Assembly (NCBI RefSeq): GCF_008929045.1
Contig: NZ_VFAH01000020.1
Span: 1-64,000, forward strand
Reading direction: 5' to 3'
Source: Noviherbaspirillum aerium
GTDB taxonomy: Bacteria > Pseudomonadota > Gammaproteobacteria > Burkholderiales > Burkholderiaceae_D
DNA length: 64,000 nt
Made by a program: the position numbers and the translations under genes. Positions 1-8,373 of the stretch are shown in pieces. The number at the start of each line of letters is the position of its first letter. Within the stretch, counting starts at the first letter, position 1. The notes beneath the pieces were generated by a model that had not been told where the DNA came from, ran no database searches, and was given only the letters and a program-made list of their open reading frames with translations.

Positions 1-72
1 GCGCGCATCCTGTCCGTGGAGATGGAAAGAGTGTTTCCCAAGATCAATGCCGATCAGCGTTACGTTTTGCAT
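1..72 (-). pseudogene. IS110-family transposase, N-terminal 24 codons (cut by window edge)
   Basis: The minus strand reads ATG at 72-70 preceded by GAGGAG, an excellent ribosome binding site, then MQNVTLIGIDLGKHSFHLHG and onward to the window edge. GIDLGK with the following H/F residues is the start of the RuvC-like DEDD domain of IS110 transposases, including the first catalytic Asp. Completeness beyond position 1 cannot be judged. Confidence 0.75.
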
Positions 73-150
73 GTTGATCTCCTCGCTCGTTAAAGAAAGA
101 CACCCCACTAGGGTAACCGCTCGTAGGGTGGTGACCGTATCCCAATAAAC

Positions 151-1351
151 AGTACCGTTTAGACGTAGAATTTTCGGTGTGATTTTGTACTCTGGGAAGT
201 AGGAGTCATGCCATGAAGAAGAGCAAGTTTACTGAGCAGCAAATCGCTTTTGCCCTCAAGCAAGCTGAATTGGGCACGCCGGTTGAAGAGGTTTGTCGCA
301 AGGTCGGCATCAGCGATGCGACGTTTTATAACTGGAAGAAGAAGTACGGTGGCCTGGGACCCTCTGAACTGCGCCGGCTGCGTCAGCTCGAGGAAGAGAA
401 CAGCAAGCTCAAGAAGCTGGTCGCCGATCTGTCGCTGGACAAAGCCATGCTGCAGGATGTGCTGTCAAAGAAGCTTTGAAGCCTTCACGCAAGCGGTCCT
501 TGATCGATGAATTGCGTGACCGGTTTCGTGCCAGCCTGACGCAGACTTGCGCCCTGTTCAGGATGTCGCGCTCGCTGTATGCGTACAAGTCGGTCCGGCG
601 TGATGCCACGCTGCTCATCATGCGCATCAAGGAGATCGCTGCCACACGCGTGCACTATGGTTATAAGCGAGTGCATGTGATGCTCGGGCGTGAAGGCTGG
701 CCAGACAATCATAAGCGGGTCTACCGGCTGTACCAGCAGGAAGGGCTGTCTCTACGCCTGAAGCGGCCCAAACGAAACAAGTCAGCCAGGTTGCGCCAGC
801 CGAAACATCTGGTCACCGCCATGAACCAGATCTGGAGCATGGATTTTGTCGCCGATGCCTTATTCGATGGTCGGCGCATTCGCGCCTTGACCGTCGTCGA
901 CAACTACACACGCGAGAGTCTGGCCATCGATATCGGACAAAGTCTAAAGGGAGAGGATGTGGTGAACACACTCAACCGCATTGCAAGGGAACGCGGACTG
1001 CCTGCGACCATCAAGGTCGATAATGGGAGCGAATTCATTTCCAAGGTGATGGACAAGTGGGCGTACGAGCGTGGCATCGAGCTCGACTTCAGCCGACCAG
1101 GTACGCCAACCGACAACGCCAAAGTGGAAAGCTTCAACGGACGCTTCCGGCAGGAGTGCTTGAACCAGCATTGGTTCCTGTCACTGGAAGACGCACAGCA
1201 CAAGATTGAGGAGTGGCGGCGGTACTATAATGAGGCTCGTCCCCACTCTGCATTGCAGTGGGCAACACCGGTCGAATTCGCCCGTCTGGCAAGGGGAAGC
1301 GCCTTGCCGGCAACCACAAAGGAGCCGAAATTTTCTGCATTAGCCCGGTAC
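151..1351 (+). mobile_element. IS3-family insertion sequence (IS407/IS51-like), apparently complete
   Basis: Two overlapping transposase frames are flanked by imperfect inverted repeats. The left end reads AGTACCG... with AATTTTCGG about 20 bp further in (151-177); the reverse complement of the right end reads AGTACCG... with AAATTTCGG (about 1325-1352). The last bases of orfB lie inside the right repeat, as is usual for compact IS3 elements. No clear target duplication was found, so the exact tips are uncertain by a few bases. Confidence 0.75.
213..479 (+). CDS. IS3-family transposase OrfA (HTH protein)
   Basis: 88 residues, the normal OrfA size. Residues 1-55 form the HTH_Tnp_1 fold (MKKSKFTEQQIAFALKQAE, then a KVGISDATFYNWKKKYGG recognition-helix region). 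Residues 57-88 form a leucine-rich coiled coil (RRLRQLEEENSKLKKLVADL) that mediates oligomerisation. GTAGGAG lies about 12 bases upstream of the ATG. The TGA stop overlaps the TTG start of orfB (TTGA), which suggests translational coupling. OrfA alone binds the ends and regulates; transposition needs OrfB. Confidence 0.9.
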   Translation: MKKSKFTEQQIAFALKQAELGTPVEEVCRKVGISDATFYNWKKKYGGLGPSELRRLRQLEEENSKLKKLVADLSLDKAMLQDVLSKKL

Positions 1352-1354
1352 TAA
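476..1354 (+). CDS. IS3-family transposase OrfB (DDE integrase)
   Basis: 292 residues with an HTH_21 segment (HYGYKRVHVMLGREG) followed by the rve integrase core. Catalytic residues are visible: first Asp in WSMDFVADAL, second Asp in KVDNGSEF, Glu in [17 protein letters not shown]. The C-terminal YNEARPHSAL motif is typical of the group. The likely start is TTG at 476, overlapping the OrfA stop. No internal stop or frameshift is present, so the element may still be active. Confidence 0.92.
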   Translation: MKPSRKRSLIDELRDRFRASLTQTCALFRMSRSLYAYKSVRRDATLLIMRIKEIAATRVHYGYKRVHVMLGREGWPDNHKRVYRLYQQEGLSLRLKRPKRNKSARLRQPKHLVTAMNQIWSMDFVADALFDGRRIRALTVVDNYTRESLAIDIGQSLKGEDVVNTLNRIARERGLPATIKVDNGSEFISKVMDKWAYERGIELDFSRPGTPTDNAKVESFNGRFRQECLNQHWFLSLEDAQHKIEEWRRYYNEARPHSALQWATPVEFARLARGSALPATTKEPKFSALARY

Positions 1355-1638
1355 TTCCGGGGTAGGGTCAGCAGGTCACGGATTCCATCGCAATGTCGGA
1401 CTAAATTGGGTAGCAGGTCAGGTCAATACAAACGTGTCTCTAATGAGGAGATGGCAAAGTTAATCATTACTCCCCATGACGTCTGCCCGGCATGGAGTTA
1501 CACAATCCATCCTCGTCCTTGCACGATCGACGAATACGACCAAGTTGTTTACTGCTGAGCCCTAGGCGATGACCAACGAACCACTACCAGTGGTCGGTCA
1601 GGGATTAGAAGCCGGAGAAGTGTAGTGGCGTTTGAAAG

Positions 1639-3837
1639 TCATACTGCCTCAGTCAATAGGTTGATTGCCTCATTAATTTTGTAAGGCTTGGCAAGTAACC
1701 GAACACCAGCCATGTCGACCCGAGTTTCAGTGTAGCCCGTTGCAAGAACAATTTGGATGTGTGGAAAGCGGCTCTTGACGATTCTTGCCAAGTCAATCCC
1801 GCTTACATTGCCGGGCATGACGATATCTGAAAAGACAAGGTCAATAGACTGATTCGACTCCAGATATGCTACGGCTTCTTCACCACTGCTGGCAATTAGG
1901 ACTTGAAAACCCGCTGCCCTCAATGCTGGCTCAACGGAAACCCTAACTAGGGAATCATCCTCAACAAACAAAAGTGTGCCTCTACCAGAAGACTTCTGAG
2001 GAACGCCCTCTTCGACATGGACAGTTGAGACTTCCAAGGTGGTCCGAGGAACGTACATGGTGACTGTTGTGCCTTTTCCTTCAACACTATCGAGGATCAA
2101 GGTGCCATTTGCCTGAGTTGCAAATCCGTACGCTTGTGGAAGACCTAGTCCCGATCCTTTATCGAGGCCTTTGGTTGTGAAGAATGGGTCGAGTGCCTTT
2201 GATAACACCTCGGCACTCATTCCGCTGCCATTGTCCGAAATGGAGATAGAAACGTAATCACCTTGTGCAAGGCTGCCTATTGGCTCCAAGATGGTCTTGT
2301 TGTAGACAGCGATCTTCACATAACCACCATCTACCATAGCATCTCGCGCGTTTATTACTATGTTGAGAAGCGCAAGTTCAAATTGCAACGGGTCTATTGT
2401 GACAGGCCACAATGCTTCATCCGGCTGGACAACTAAATCAATACTGCTTGGCAACGCACTTTTGAGTAAGGGCATTGCGGTACAGATTGTCTCCGTAAGA
2501 CGTACCGTTTGAAGACGAGTATCTTGAACTTTGCCGAAGGAACGCATTTGTCCAGTAAGTATAGTTGCTCGATCAATGGCCTTTTCACAGGTGGCAAGAA
2601 GGGACTCTATCCTTGATTTGTCGTTTGTATACGGTATGAGTTGGAGAGAGGTCGATAACGTTTGAAGGATATTATTGAAGTCGTGCGCGATGCCACCAGT
2701 AAGCCGTCCCAGGGCTTCCAGCTTTTGTGCCTGCAAGAGTGACCGTTGCGCTCGTTCATTTTCAGCGACTGCTTGAGCTACACGCTGCTCCAGTTCTAGC
2801 TTGCTTTGCCGAATCTGCTTGCTGGCATCGGTAATCCGGTCGCCCACCGAATCAATTTCTACTAGCCCCTGATGCTGATACCAAACCTCTTCGCCGCGGC
2901 CAAGGGTTTCTGCGGACAATCCTAGTTGATCCATCCGAACGATAACTCGTGCTGCAACGCTCCGTGCAATGATGAACGAAGCTCCTAGCAGGATCGCCAT
3001 GAACAAGGCCAAGAAGGCGGCGACTCGGATGGGAGTGCGCCGCAGTTCCGCTTCAGGAATACTTAGAACAATCGTCCAATCCGAAAATGTCACGCGGTTG
3101 AAGAAAGTTTTTACCGGTACCCCATCCAGTGTCACAGTGCGAACAATACCTTCAGATTGCGAGGAGAACAGCTTCTGGACACTATCTTCCGATGCCTTTC
3201 CGATGAACCGGTCAGGTTCACGCGAGCGCGCAACAATCACCCCTTTTCGGTCTACGATAACGCCCAGCCATCGGGCAGGCAAGTTCTGTTGCACAAGAAG
3301 GGGCTGTATCTCTGCCACATTAACCCCCATAACGAGAAAGTATCGAATCTCGGCTCCTTGCATGACCGGAACCTGGATTATGAAGTCATACCGTTTTCCT
3401 ACCGGGGCAAAGAAGACATCCGAAACGAGGGGTCTCGTCTCACCGTACCGTTCCATGACTTCGTTAATGTTGGAAGGACGCCGCTTCGGAAGTTCAGAGC
3501 CGAACGGTAAGCGAGTATTGATTAGCTGGTGATCACGCTTGTCCAGGAGAATAATTGTCGTCTCCGGATTTGGCGCCATGGTCTTTGCATAATAGTAAAA
3601 CTCACGTAGATCATTGCGGACGAGCGCCGGAGAATTTGCCAGGATTTGTAGAATCTTTGCTTTGGAATAGAGTTCGTTTTCCACCAACAGCGAGAAGGCT
3701 CGCGCTGCCTCAGTCATCCCCTTTTCTTGTGCAGCCTGCTCCTCCTTGTAAACGTACCAAACTGCCAATATTGACGCCAGAAAAGCTGGGATTAGAACAG
3801 AAAAGACCAGAATAAGTAGTTGATTTCTAAGACGCAT
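1639..3837 (-). CDS. Hybrid sensor histidine kinase with receiver domain
   Basis: 732 residues. A membrane segment (about 7-29) is followed by a periplasmic Cache-like sensor region (about 35-268) and a second membrane segment (272-297). After a HAMP/coiled-coil linker (300-372) come the H-box GRLTGGIAHDFNNIL (phospho-acceptor His385), the N-box NIVINARDAM (around 492-501), G boxes DNGSGM and GSGLGL, and a C-terminal receiver domain (620-732) with acceptor Asp671 in FSDIVMPG and conserved Lys717. The arrangement is that of an HWE/NtrB-like hybrid kinase with a small-ligand sensor. No response regulator lies next to it and both sides are IS debris, so its target is unknown. The ATG at 3837 starts directly into the membrane anchor. 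Confidence 0.9.
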   Translation of the reverse strand: MRLRNQLLILVFSVLIPAFLASILAVWYVYKEEQAAQEKGMTEAARAFSLLVENELYSKAKILQILANSPALVRNDLREFYYYAKTMAPNPETTIILLDKRDHQLINTRLPFGSELPKRRPSNINEVMERYGETRPLVSDVFFAPVGKRYDFIIQVPVMQGAEIRYFLVMGVNVAEIQPLLVQQNLPARWLGVIVDRKGVIVARSREPDRFIGKASEDSVQKLFSSQSEGIVRTVTLDGVPVKTFFNRVTFSDWTIVLSIPEAELRRTPIRVAAFLALFMAILLGASFIIARSVAARVIVRMDQLGLSAETLGRGEEVWYQHQGLVEIDSVGDRITDASKQIRQSKLELEQRVAQAVAENERAQRSLLQAQKLEALGRLTGGIAHDFNNILQTLSTSLQLIPYTNDKSRIESLLATCEKAIDRATILTGQMRSFGKVQDTRLQTVRLTETICTAMPLLKSALPSSIDLVVQPDEALWPVTIDPLQFELALLNIVINARDAMVDGGYVKIAVYNKTILEPIGSLAQGDYVSISISDNGSGMSAEVLSKALDPFFTTKGLDKGSGLGLPQAYGFATQANGTLILDSVEGKGTTVTMYVPRTTLEVSTVHVEEGVPQKSSGRGTLLFVEDDSLVRVSVEPALRAAGFQVLIASSGEEAVAYLESNQSIDLVFSDIVMPGNVSGIDLARIVKSRFPHIQIVLATGYTETRVDMAGVRLLAKPYKINEAINLLTEAV

Positions 3838-4447
3838 GGTCGCCTATCAGCAGCAAACAAATTTGGCAAGTTTGCGTTGACGAGCTTACTTTGCCACGAA
3901 AAAGTAACGGCGAATATACGGTAATACTTACACAACTGGTTTCATTCAAAAACCGTTAAGCGTGCATCCGCTGGCCGTACACCACTTAGCTTGCGTGTTC
4001 AGGAAAATTTACAGTCGAGCATGAACACAAATGGATCTAAAGGGAGAGTAATAAGTTTCATGATAGCCAGACGGCTGGAGTTGGGACAAATCCAAACAAT
4101 TCAAATCTCAAACATTTAGTCAGGGCAAAGCGCAGGTTATGCAAACAAGATAGAGTTTGGATTTTACCTGCGATAAGAACAATCTAGGCAGGTATTGTCT
4201 AGGACAGTATTGCCAATCGGCTCAATGACGCAACCGTCCAAGACGATTTCCTTCCTTTGGGCTACTTCTCAAGTCTCCTCGTTCGGATCATCCCAGATCA
4301 AAGGCACTCCGTTGGATTTGCGTCAGGAGGGACATGTTTCTTTGCGGTTCTTCATGTTTCTGAACAGGTGTCAAAACTCGGCAAAAGTTTAGCAACAAAA
4401 ATCTGAAAGCCCACCTCGAAGTAGAGGCAGGCAAACTTCCCCCCGGT
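3838..4447. other. 610-bp non-coding stretch upstream of the histidine kinase
   Basis: I see no convincing gene. Short frames here have no ribosome binding site and no recognisable motifs. The part next to 3838 must hold the kinase promoter. The right boundary is the terminal repeat of a degenerate IS3 element. Confidence 0.5.
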
Positions 4448-4473
4448 GCGCGTCAAGGTAGTTGTAGCATAAA

Positions 4474-5401
4474 TCAAGCTGCCGCCTTCGACGTTGCCGC
4501 GGGCGGCGGATTGAGCCATACGTGATCCGGAGCCCGCCAGGGGCGCGTCTGCCGCTTCCATCGCAGCGGATGCCGTTGACGTGCTGCCTCGTAGACCGCA
4601 CGGCGATGCACGAGTAAAGGTCCAGCCGTACCTTTGTGACGTTGCTCTGGCGTGACGTAGGCAATCCCGCTATGCCGGTGGCTGCCGTTGTACCAAATAG
4701 CTAACCGCAGCACCTACTCACGCGCAGCGGCGAGCGTTTCAAAGCCGCCCTGCGGATAGCCAGGCGCATACTTGCAGGTCAGGAACCACGCCTCGATATG
4801 GACGTTGTCATCCGAGACACCGAGACGGCTGTGTGACGGTGTGATGCCCAGTGCCTGCAGCTTTGTCCTGAGCGTCTACGACGTCTGCGCTTCACCGTTA
4901 TCGGCATGCAGGATCAACGGTCAGTCCGACGCTGCTCACGCCAACAGGCACGTTCGATCAATGCAGCCGCTTCTCCACCGTTTTCTCGCTCATGCACTTC
5001 CTAGGCGACGAGCTTGCGGCTGTACAGATCCAGCATGGTATACAGGTAGAAGAGCTGGCCACGCACCCGGCTTGGCAGATACGTCACGTCCCACGACCAA
5101 ACTTGTAAGCGCTTTCATAGGCCAGTTGCGGCACGATCTGTGCCGGTGGCAGGTCAGCAAAGGGGGATTCATGGCACAACGTCAGGATTTGCTGTCGTTC
5201 TTCAGGCGTCAGCTTGCGGCCAGGTTCTGGTCGTTTGGCATGCGGGCGGGCATCGGCTTGCACTTGTCCTGTCTGTTGCCAGCGCTCGAACGTGCGTAAC
5301 GAAATGCCCAGCTCTTCGCAGGCGCTCTCCAGGCATGCACCTGCCTGTTGGGCTTGCAAGATGTCGGCAACGAGTTGCTGGCGCTGCGGCGACGCAATCA
5401 T
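4474..5401 (-). pseudogene. IS3-family OrfB transposase, disrupted by multiple stops
   Basis: The N-terminal part is open from 5401 (HTH with ELGISLRTFERWQQTGQ, then LTPEERQQILTLCHESPFAD). Further leftward in the minus strand the DDE core is still recognisable: WSWDVTYLP, LDLYSRKLVA followed by a stop, LHADNG, and LGVSDDNVHIEAWFLTCKY. The C-terminal block WYNGSHRHSGIAYVTPEQRH is open at 4474-4713. At least three in-frame stops and frame changes separate these pieces, so no functional transposase is made. Confidence 0.85.
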
Positions 5402-5898
5402 GCGTCGTCGCCGTCGGTCCGCAGCGCCTCGTACTTTCGGGATAGCACCAGCAAGGCAGCCGCCTCAGCCAGCGCCTTCTCCTTGCGCCGTAGATCCTTT
5501 TCCAGCTCACGAATGCGCTTCTTGTCCTGGGCGCGCTCGGTCTTGCCATTGGACACCTGGCCCAAGGCTGTTTGCGCTTCGGTGCGCCAGCGGAGTACCT
5601 GTTCCACAAACAAGCCATTTTGCCGGCAATACTCGGCCAGCTCCACCTCGCCCAACGGCGCTGTTTTCAGCACCACGGCGAACTTGTCGGCCGCGCTCCA
5701 GTCTTCCGGGTTGTGCCCGTCTTCAGGGACGGCGCGTCCAGCGCTACGGGCCTGTTTGCGCCACAAGTACAGCGTCGCTTCCGGGCTGCCGGTTAGCTGC
5801 GAAACCTCAGATACCGGCTTGTTCTGCGGCGCGCTCATCAACGTCAGCGCGTGTTCTTTCTTCTCTTTCGTGTATTGCGTCATTGCGTTCTTCGTCAC
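5398..5898 (-). CDS. IS3-family OrfA-type transposase subunit
   Basis: 166 residues. Two HTH-like segments are visible (KPVSEVSQLTGSPEATLYLW and PLGEVELAEYCRQNGLFVEQ, each followed by a tryptophan/arginine-rich helix). A charged coiled coil follows (about 120-150, KRIRELEKDLRRKEKALAEA). This duplicated-HTH OrfA is typical of one IS3 subgroup. A second in-frame ATG at 5883 is an alternative start. The stop overlaps the start of orfB by a few bases (5398-5401), consistent with coupled translation. The frame is intact but its partner is broken. Confidence 0.8.
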   Translation of the reverse strand: MTKNAMTQYTKEKKEHALTLMSAPQNKPVSEVSQLTGSPEATLYLWRKQARSAGRAVPEDGHNPEDWSAADKFAVVLKTAPLGEVELAEYCRQNGLFVEQVLRWRTEAQTALGQVSNGKTERAQDKKRIRELEKDLRRKEKALAEAAALLVLSRKYEALRTDGDDA

Positions 5899-6006
5899 CC
5901 TAAAAGTTTATAGAACGCAAGTCATTGGAGGCGACAACTATTGTGACGCGGGGGGTAACATGACAGAGTAGTGCTAATGGATATGCGGCCGCTCCCAATA
6001 GGAGAG

Positions 6007-6900
6007 TCAAGACGCTGCGGCGCTGGCCCGAAGTCCGGCGATGAAGGTTTCCACGTGATGCAGCGTGCTTTCCTTGCGCACGCAGCTACATCGCGCATGC
6101 GGTTCGTCGAGCGCGACCGGTGCAAGGCGGCGCACGGTGGTCGGTACGCCCGCGGCGATCAGCTTGGCGCCGTATTGCTCGGCCTCGTCACGTAACGGAT
6201 CGTCATCCGTCGACAGGATCAGCGCCGGCGGCAGGTGCTTCATGCGGCTCGACTGCAACGGCGATGCATATGGATGCACGCGGTCAATCGCATGCGGTAA
6301 GTAGCTGCGATAGGCCGCCGCGTAGGTGCCGGCGGCTTCCAAGCCGCCGTTGCGGGCCGACGCGGTGCGCATCGAACAGGTGGTCATGCCGGGGTCGAGC
6401 ATGGGCATCATCAGAATTTGTGCCGTCAGCGCGGGTCCTCCGCGGTCACGCGCCATCAGTGCCGACACAGCCGCCAAGTTGCCGCCGGCTTCTAGCCCAG
6501 CCACGATCAGGTTGGGGGACCTCCAGCGCTTGCGCTTGCAGTAGCGGTTAGCCCAGGACAGCACCGCATGCGCATCCTCTATGGCCGCCGGAAAGGGTAG
6601 CTCATTGGCTAGGGTATAACTTGACGCCAATACGTTCAAGCCAACACGCACTGCCAGCATGCGGCAGAACAGTTCGCAAGCTTCCAGCTCATCGGTGATG
6701 AAACCGCCGCCCGGGAAGTAGACAATCAGGCCCTCAGTGGCCGCCGGCGGTTGAAAAAGCATGGTGGCGAGCTCCCGATGCGTGCCCTTGACCGCCTGCC
6801 TACGCATCGTCACTTGCATTGTAAGGGCTGCTAGGTCAGGCGGACGATCGGCTGGTTGCACAACCTCGTTGTCAAGGCATGCCGTTCTTTTAGTCGTCAT
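6007..6900 (-). CDS. Alpha/beta hydrolase (hormone-sensitive-lipase type), nucleophile lost
   Basis: From the ATG at 6900 the product is 297 residues, close to the normal size of HSL/acetyl-esterase proteins. The oxyanion-hole HGGG motif appears as YFPGGGF. The nucleophile elbow, normally GDSAGG, reads GLEAGGN: the catalytic Ser is replaced by Glu. The acid region STDDDPLRDEAEQYG is conserved, while the His region is weak (DEPHARC). The frame extends upstream to 7053, but that part overlaps an IS630 remnant (end at 7014), so it is probably read-through; a start at 6963 is another possibility. No strong ribosome binding site is seen at any of the three. Hydrolase activity is doubtful; the protein may be decaying or have a non-catalytic role. 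Confidence 0.7.
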   Translation of the reverse strand: MTTKRTACLDNEVVQPADRPPDLAALTMQVTMRRQAVKGTHRELATMLFQPPAATEGLIVYFPGGGFITDELEACELFCRMLAVRVGLNVLASSYTLANELPFPAAIEDAHAVLSWANRYCKRKRWRSPNLIVAGLEAGGNLAAVSALMARDRGGPALTAQILMMPMLDPGMTTCSMRTASARNGGLEAAGTYAAAYRSYLPHAIDRVHPYASPLQSSRMKHLPPALILSTDDDPLRDEAEQYGAKLIAAGVPTTVRRLAPVALDEPHARCSCVRKESTLHHVETFIAGLRASAAAS

Positions 6901-6988
6901 GGGTCGTACTATAACGTTGTTCTGCAATTTGGGTACATGGCCTGAGGCGAATTGACTATTCATTTTGCTGAACAACAAAGTCCGCCAT

Positions 6989-7210
6989 CTATTGATCCGG
7001 CCCTCAAATACGTTTAAGCCGCGTATGTAACATGCGGATCCTGGAAGTAGCACTTAACACGTTCGGGCTCTTCGCAAATCGTCTTCATATGCGCCTCAGC
7101 GGTTGATCTGAGTTTGGCCTTGGTCCGGGCTGGCGCCGCAGTGCGCACGACGTGCTTCAGATCCACATTGAGTCGCTCCTCCGGATTGAGTTCCGGGCTA
7201 TAATGAGGTC
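6989..7210 (-). pseudogene. IS630-family transposase, C-terminal remnant with one terminal repeat
   Basis: The minus strand keeps the last 60 or so residues of an IS630 transposase: HYSPELNPEERLNVDLK (the third catalytic acidic region) through RVKCYFQDPHVTYAA and a stop at 7014. The terminal sequence CTATTGATCCGGC (6989-7001) matches the left end of the intact IS630 copy near 62745. The 5' part was lost where it meets an IS3 fragment. Confidence 0.8.
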
Positions 7211-7263
7211 GGTTGAAAGAGGTGGATGCCAACGTTTTGTACAATTGAGGAACGGGGGCAAGA

Positions 7264-7533
7264 ATGAATCGAATACCAAGGGCAAGATATACAAAGGAAG
7301 TACGCGAGGAAGCGGTCAGTCTGGCGAAGACGGTTGGCACATCGGAAGCGTCGCGCCGGCTGTCAATTCCGCTCAAGACGTTGGCCAACTGGTAACGTGC
7401 TTCGGGTAATGGAAAGCTGGCCGAGATTGGGCAGCAGCAGAAGCCACTGACATAGGCAGAAGCAGAACTTCACCGGCTCAAGCGGGAGCTGGCAGAAGTC
7501 AAGATGGAGCGGGATCTACTAAAAATGTATGGT
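7264..7533 (+). pseudogene. IS3-family OrfA remnant with two in-frame stops
   Basis: The plus strand reads MNRIPRARYTKEVREEAVSL, then a recognisable HTH (SEASRRLSIPLKTLANW), a stop, KLAEIGQQQKPLT, a second stop, and the OrfA coiled coil AELHRLKRELAEVKMERDLL. The match to the IS3 OrfA consensus is clear, but stops replace the conserved Val/Asp codons and no orfB follows. Confidence 0.8.
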
Positions 7534-7665
7534 CCGTCCCTATTTGCAAGGCGCATTTTCTTTGACGTGAACAGTTTGCCTTAATGTATCAGGCCTCTCG
7601 CGAGTGAACTGCTGTTGCAGTCAGGCGTGATGAAATACGCGCATACGGTTTCTAAACAGTTTGTC

Positions 7666-7688
7666 GGGCTTCGCGCCCCCTTTTTTTT
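7666..7688 (+). terminator. Candidate rho-independent terminator
   Basis: GGGC (7666-7669) pairs with GCCC (7675-7678) around a TTCGC loop and is followed shortly by eight T residues (7681-7688). The stem is short, so strength is uncertain; no intact plus-strand gene ends here, and it probably belonged to a lost gene. Confidence 0.4.
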
Positions 7689-7779
7689 AGAAAGATTTTC
7701 CGTATGCCGGTCGGCTGTTTCGTCATCAAGTTTGTGTCTCGCAAACTTGGAAGTAAAGGTTTATCAACAAGAACTAAGA

Positions 7780-8265
7780 CTACGCTAACGCTATGTCGCG
7801 ATCACCTCTGTATAGGTTTCCTGGACGCGTTAAGACAACCCATGCAACCCTGGCCAACTTGTTGGCCAGGGCAACTGCGACTTTGTTGGTATGCATGCGG
7901 GTCGATAATTGAGCAATCCAGGGTCCTAGTCGATCCCGTTGGCGGTTCAGGTGCAACACGCAAGAGCGAGCGCCATGGAGTAATAGTCTTCTGACATAGG
8001 AATTGCCTCGTTTGCTCATACCAAGCAGCGTGGTCTTACCTCCTGTGGAGTGCTGACGCGGGACAAGGCCAAGCCACGCCGCCATGTCTCTGGCTTTGTG
8101 AAACTGCTTGCCGTCGCCGACAGCTGCAGTAAGGGCTGTGGCGCCCAAGGGGCCTATACCTGGAATACTGGCCAGACGATGTGCGATTTCAGAGCGTGCT
8201 GCCAGGGCCTCAATCTCTTTGTTCAGCTCTGCTAAGCAGGGTAGAACCGCCCCGATATGTGGATC
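7780..8265 (-). pseudogene. IS110-family transposase, C-terminal part
   Basis: The minus strand encodes LAELNKEIEALAARSEIAHR, then the transposase_20 helix-hairpin-helix SIPGIGPLGATALTAAVGD, the Ser-containing block STGGKTTLLGMSKRGNSYVR and a normal-looking C-terminus ending at 7780. The RuvC-like N-terminal half is missing upstream of about 8265. It is not contiguous with the IS110 start at 1-72 and probably represents another copy. Confidence 0.85.
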
Positions 8266-8373
8266 GGCATTTTCTCACACTCAAGGCTAAGTTCATCGAA
8301 ATTTTGCTGTCTCATCAATGTGAGATTGTTGTCAACGGCTATTTCAGGGTTGTGGCACCCAGAAAACTTCCGA

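Larger units (their letters stand above)
4448..5951 (-). mobile_element. Degenerate IS3-family element (minus orientation)
   Basis: Terminal inverted repeats frame the element: GCGCGTCAAGGTAGTTGT at 4448-4465 is the near-perfect reverse complement of ACAACTATTGTGACGCGG at 5934-5951 (15 of 18 match). An intact orfA-like gene reads leftward from 5898, followed by an orfB with several stops. The element therefore cannot transpose by itself, although its ends could still be mobilised by a related active copy. Confidence 0.8.

Noticed and set aside
1-8265. The IS110 start (1-72) and IS110 C-terminus (7780-8265) as one element split by later insertions
   Set aside because: Both read leftward, so a split element would have its start to the right of its end. 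Here the start lies to the left, so they must be separate copies.
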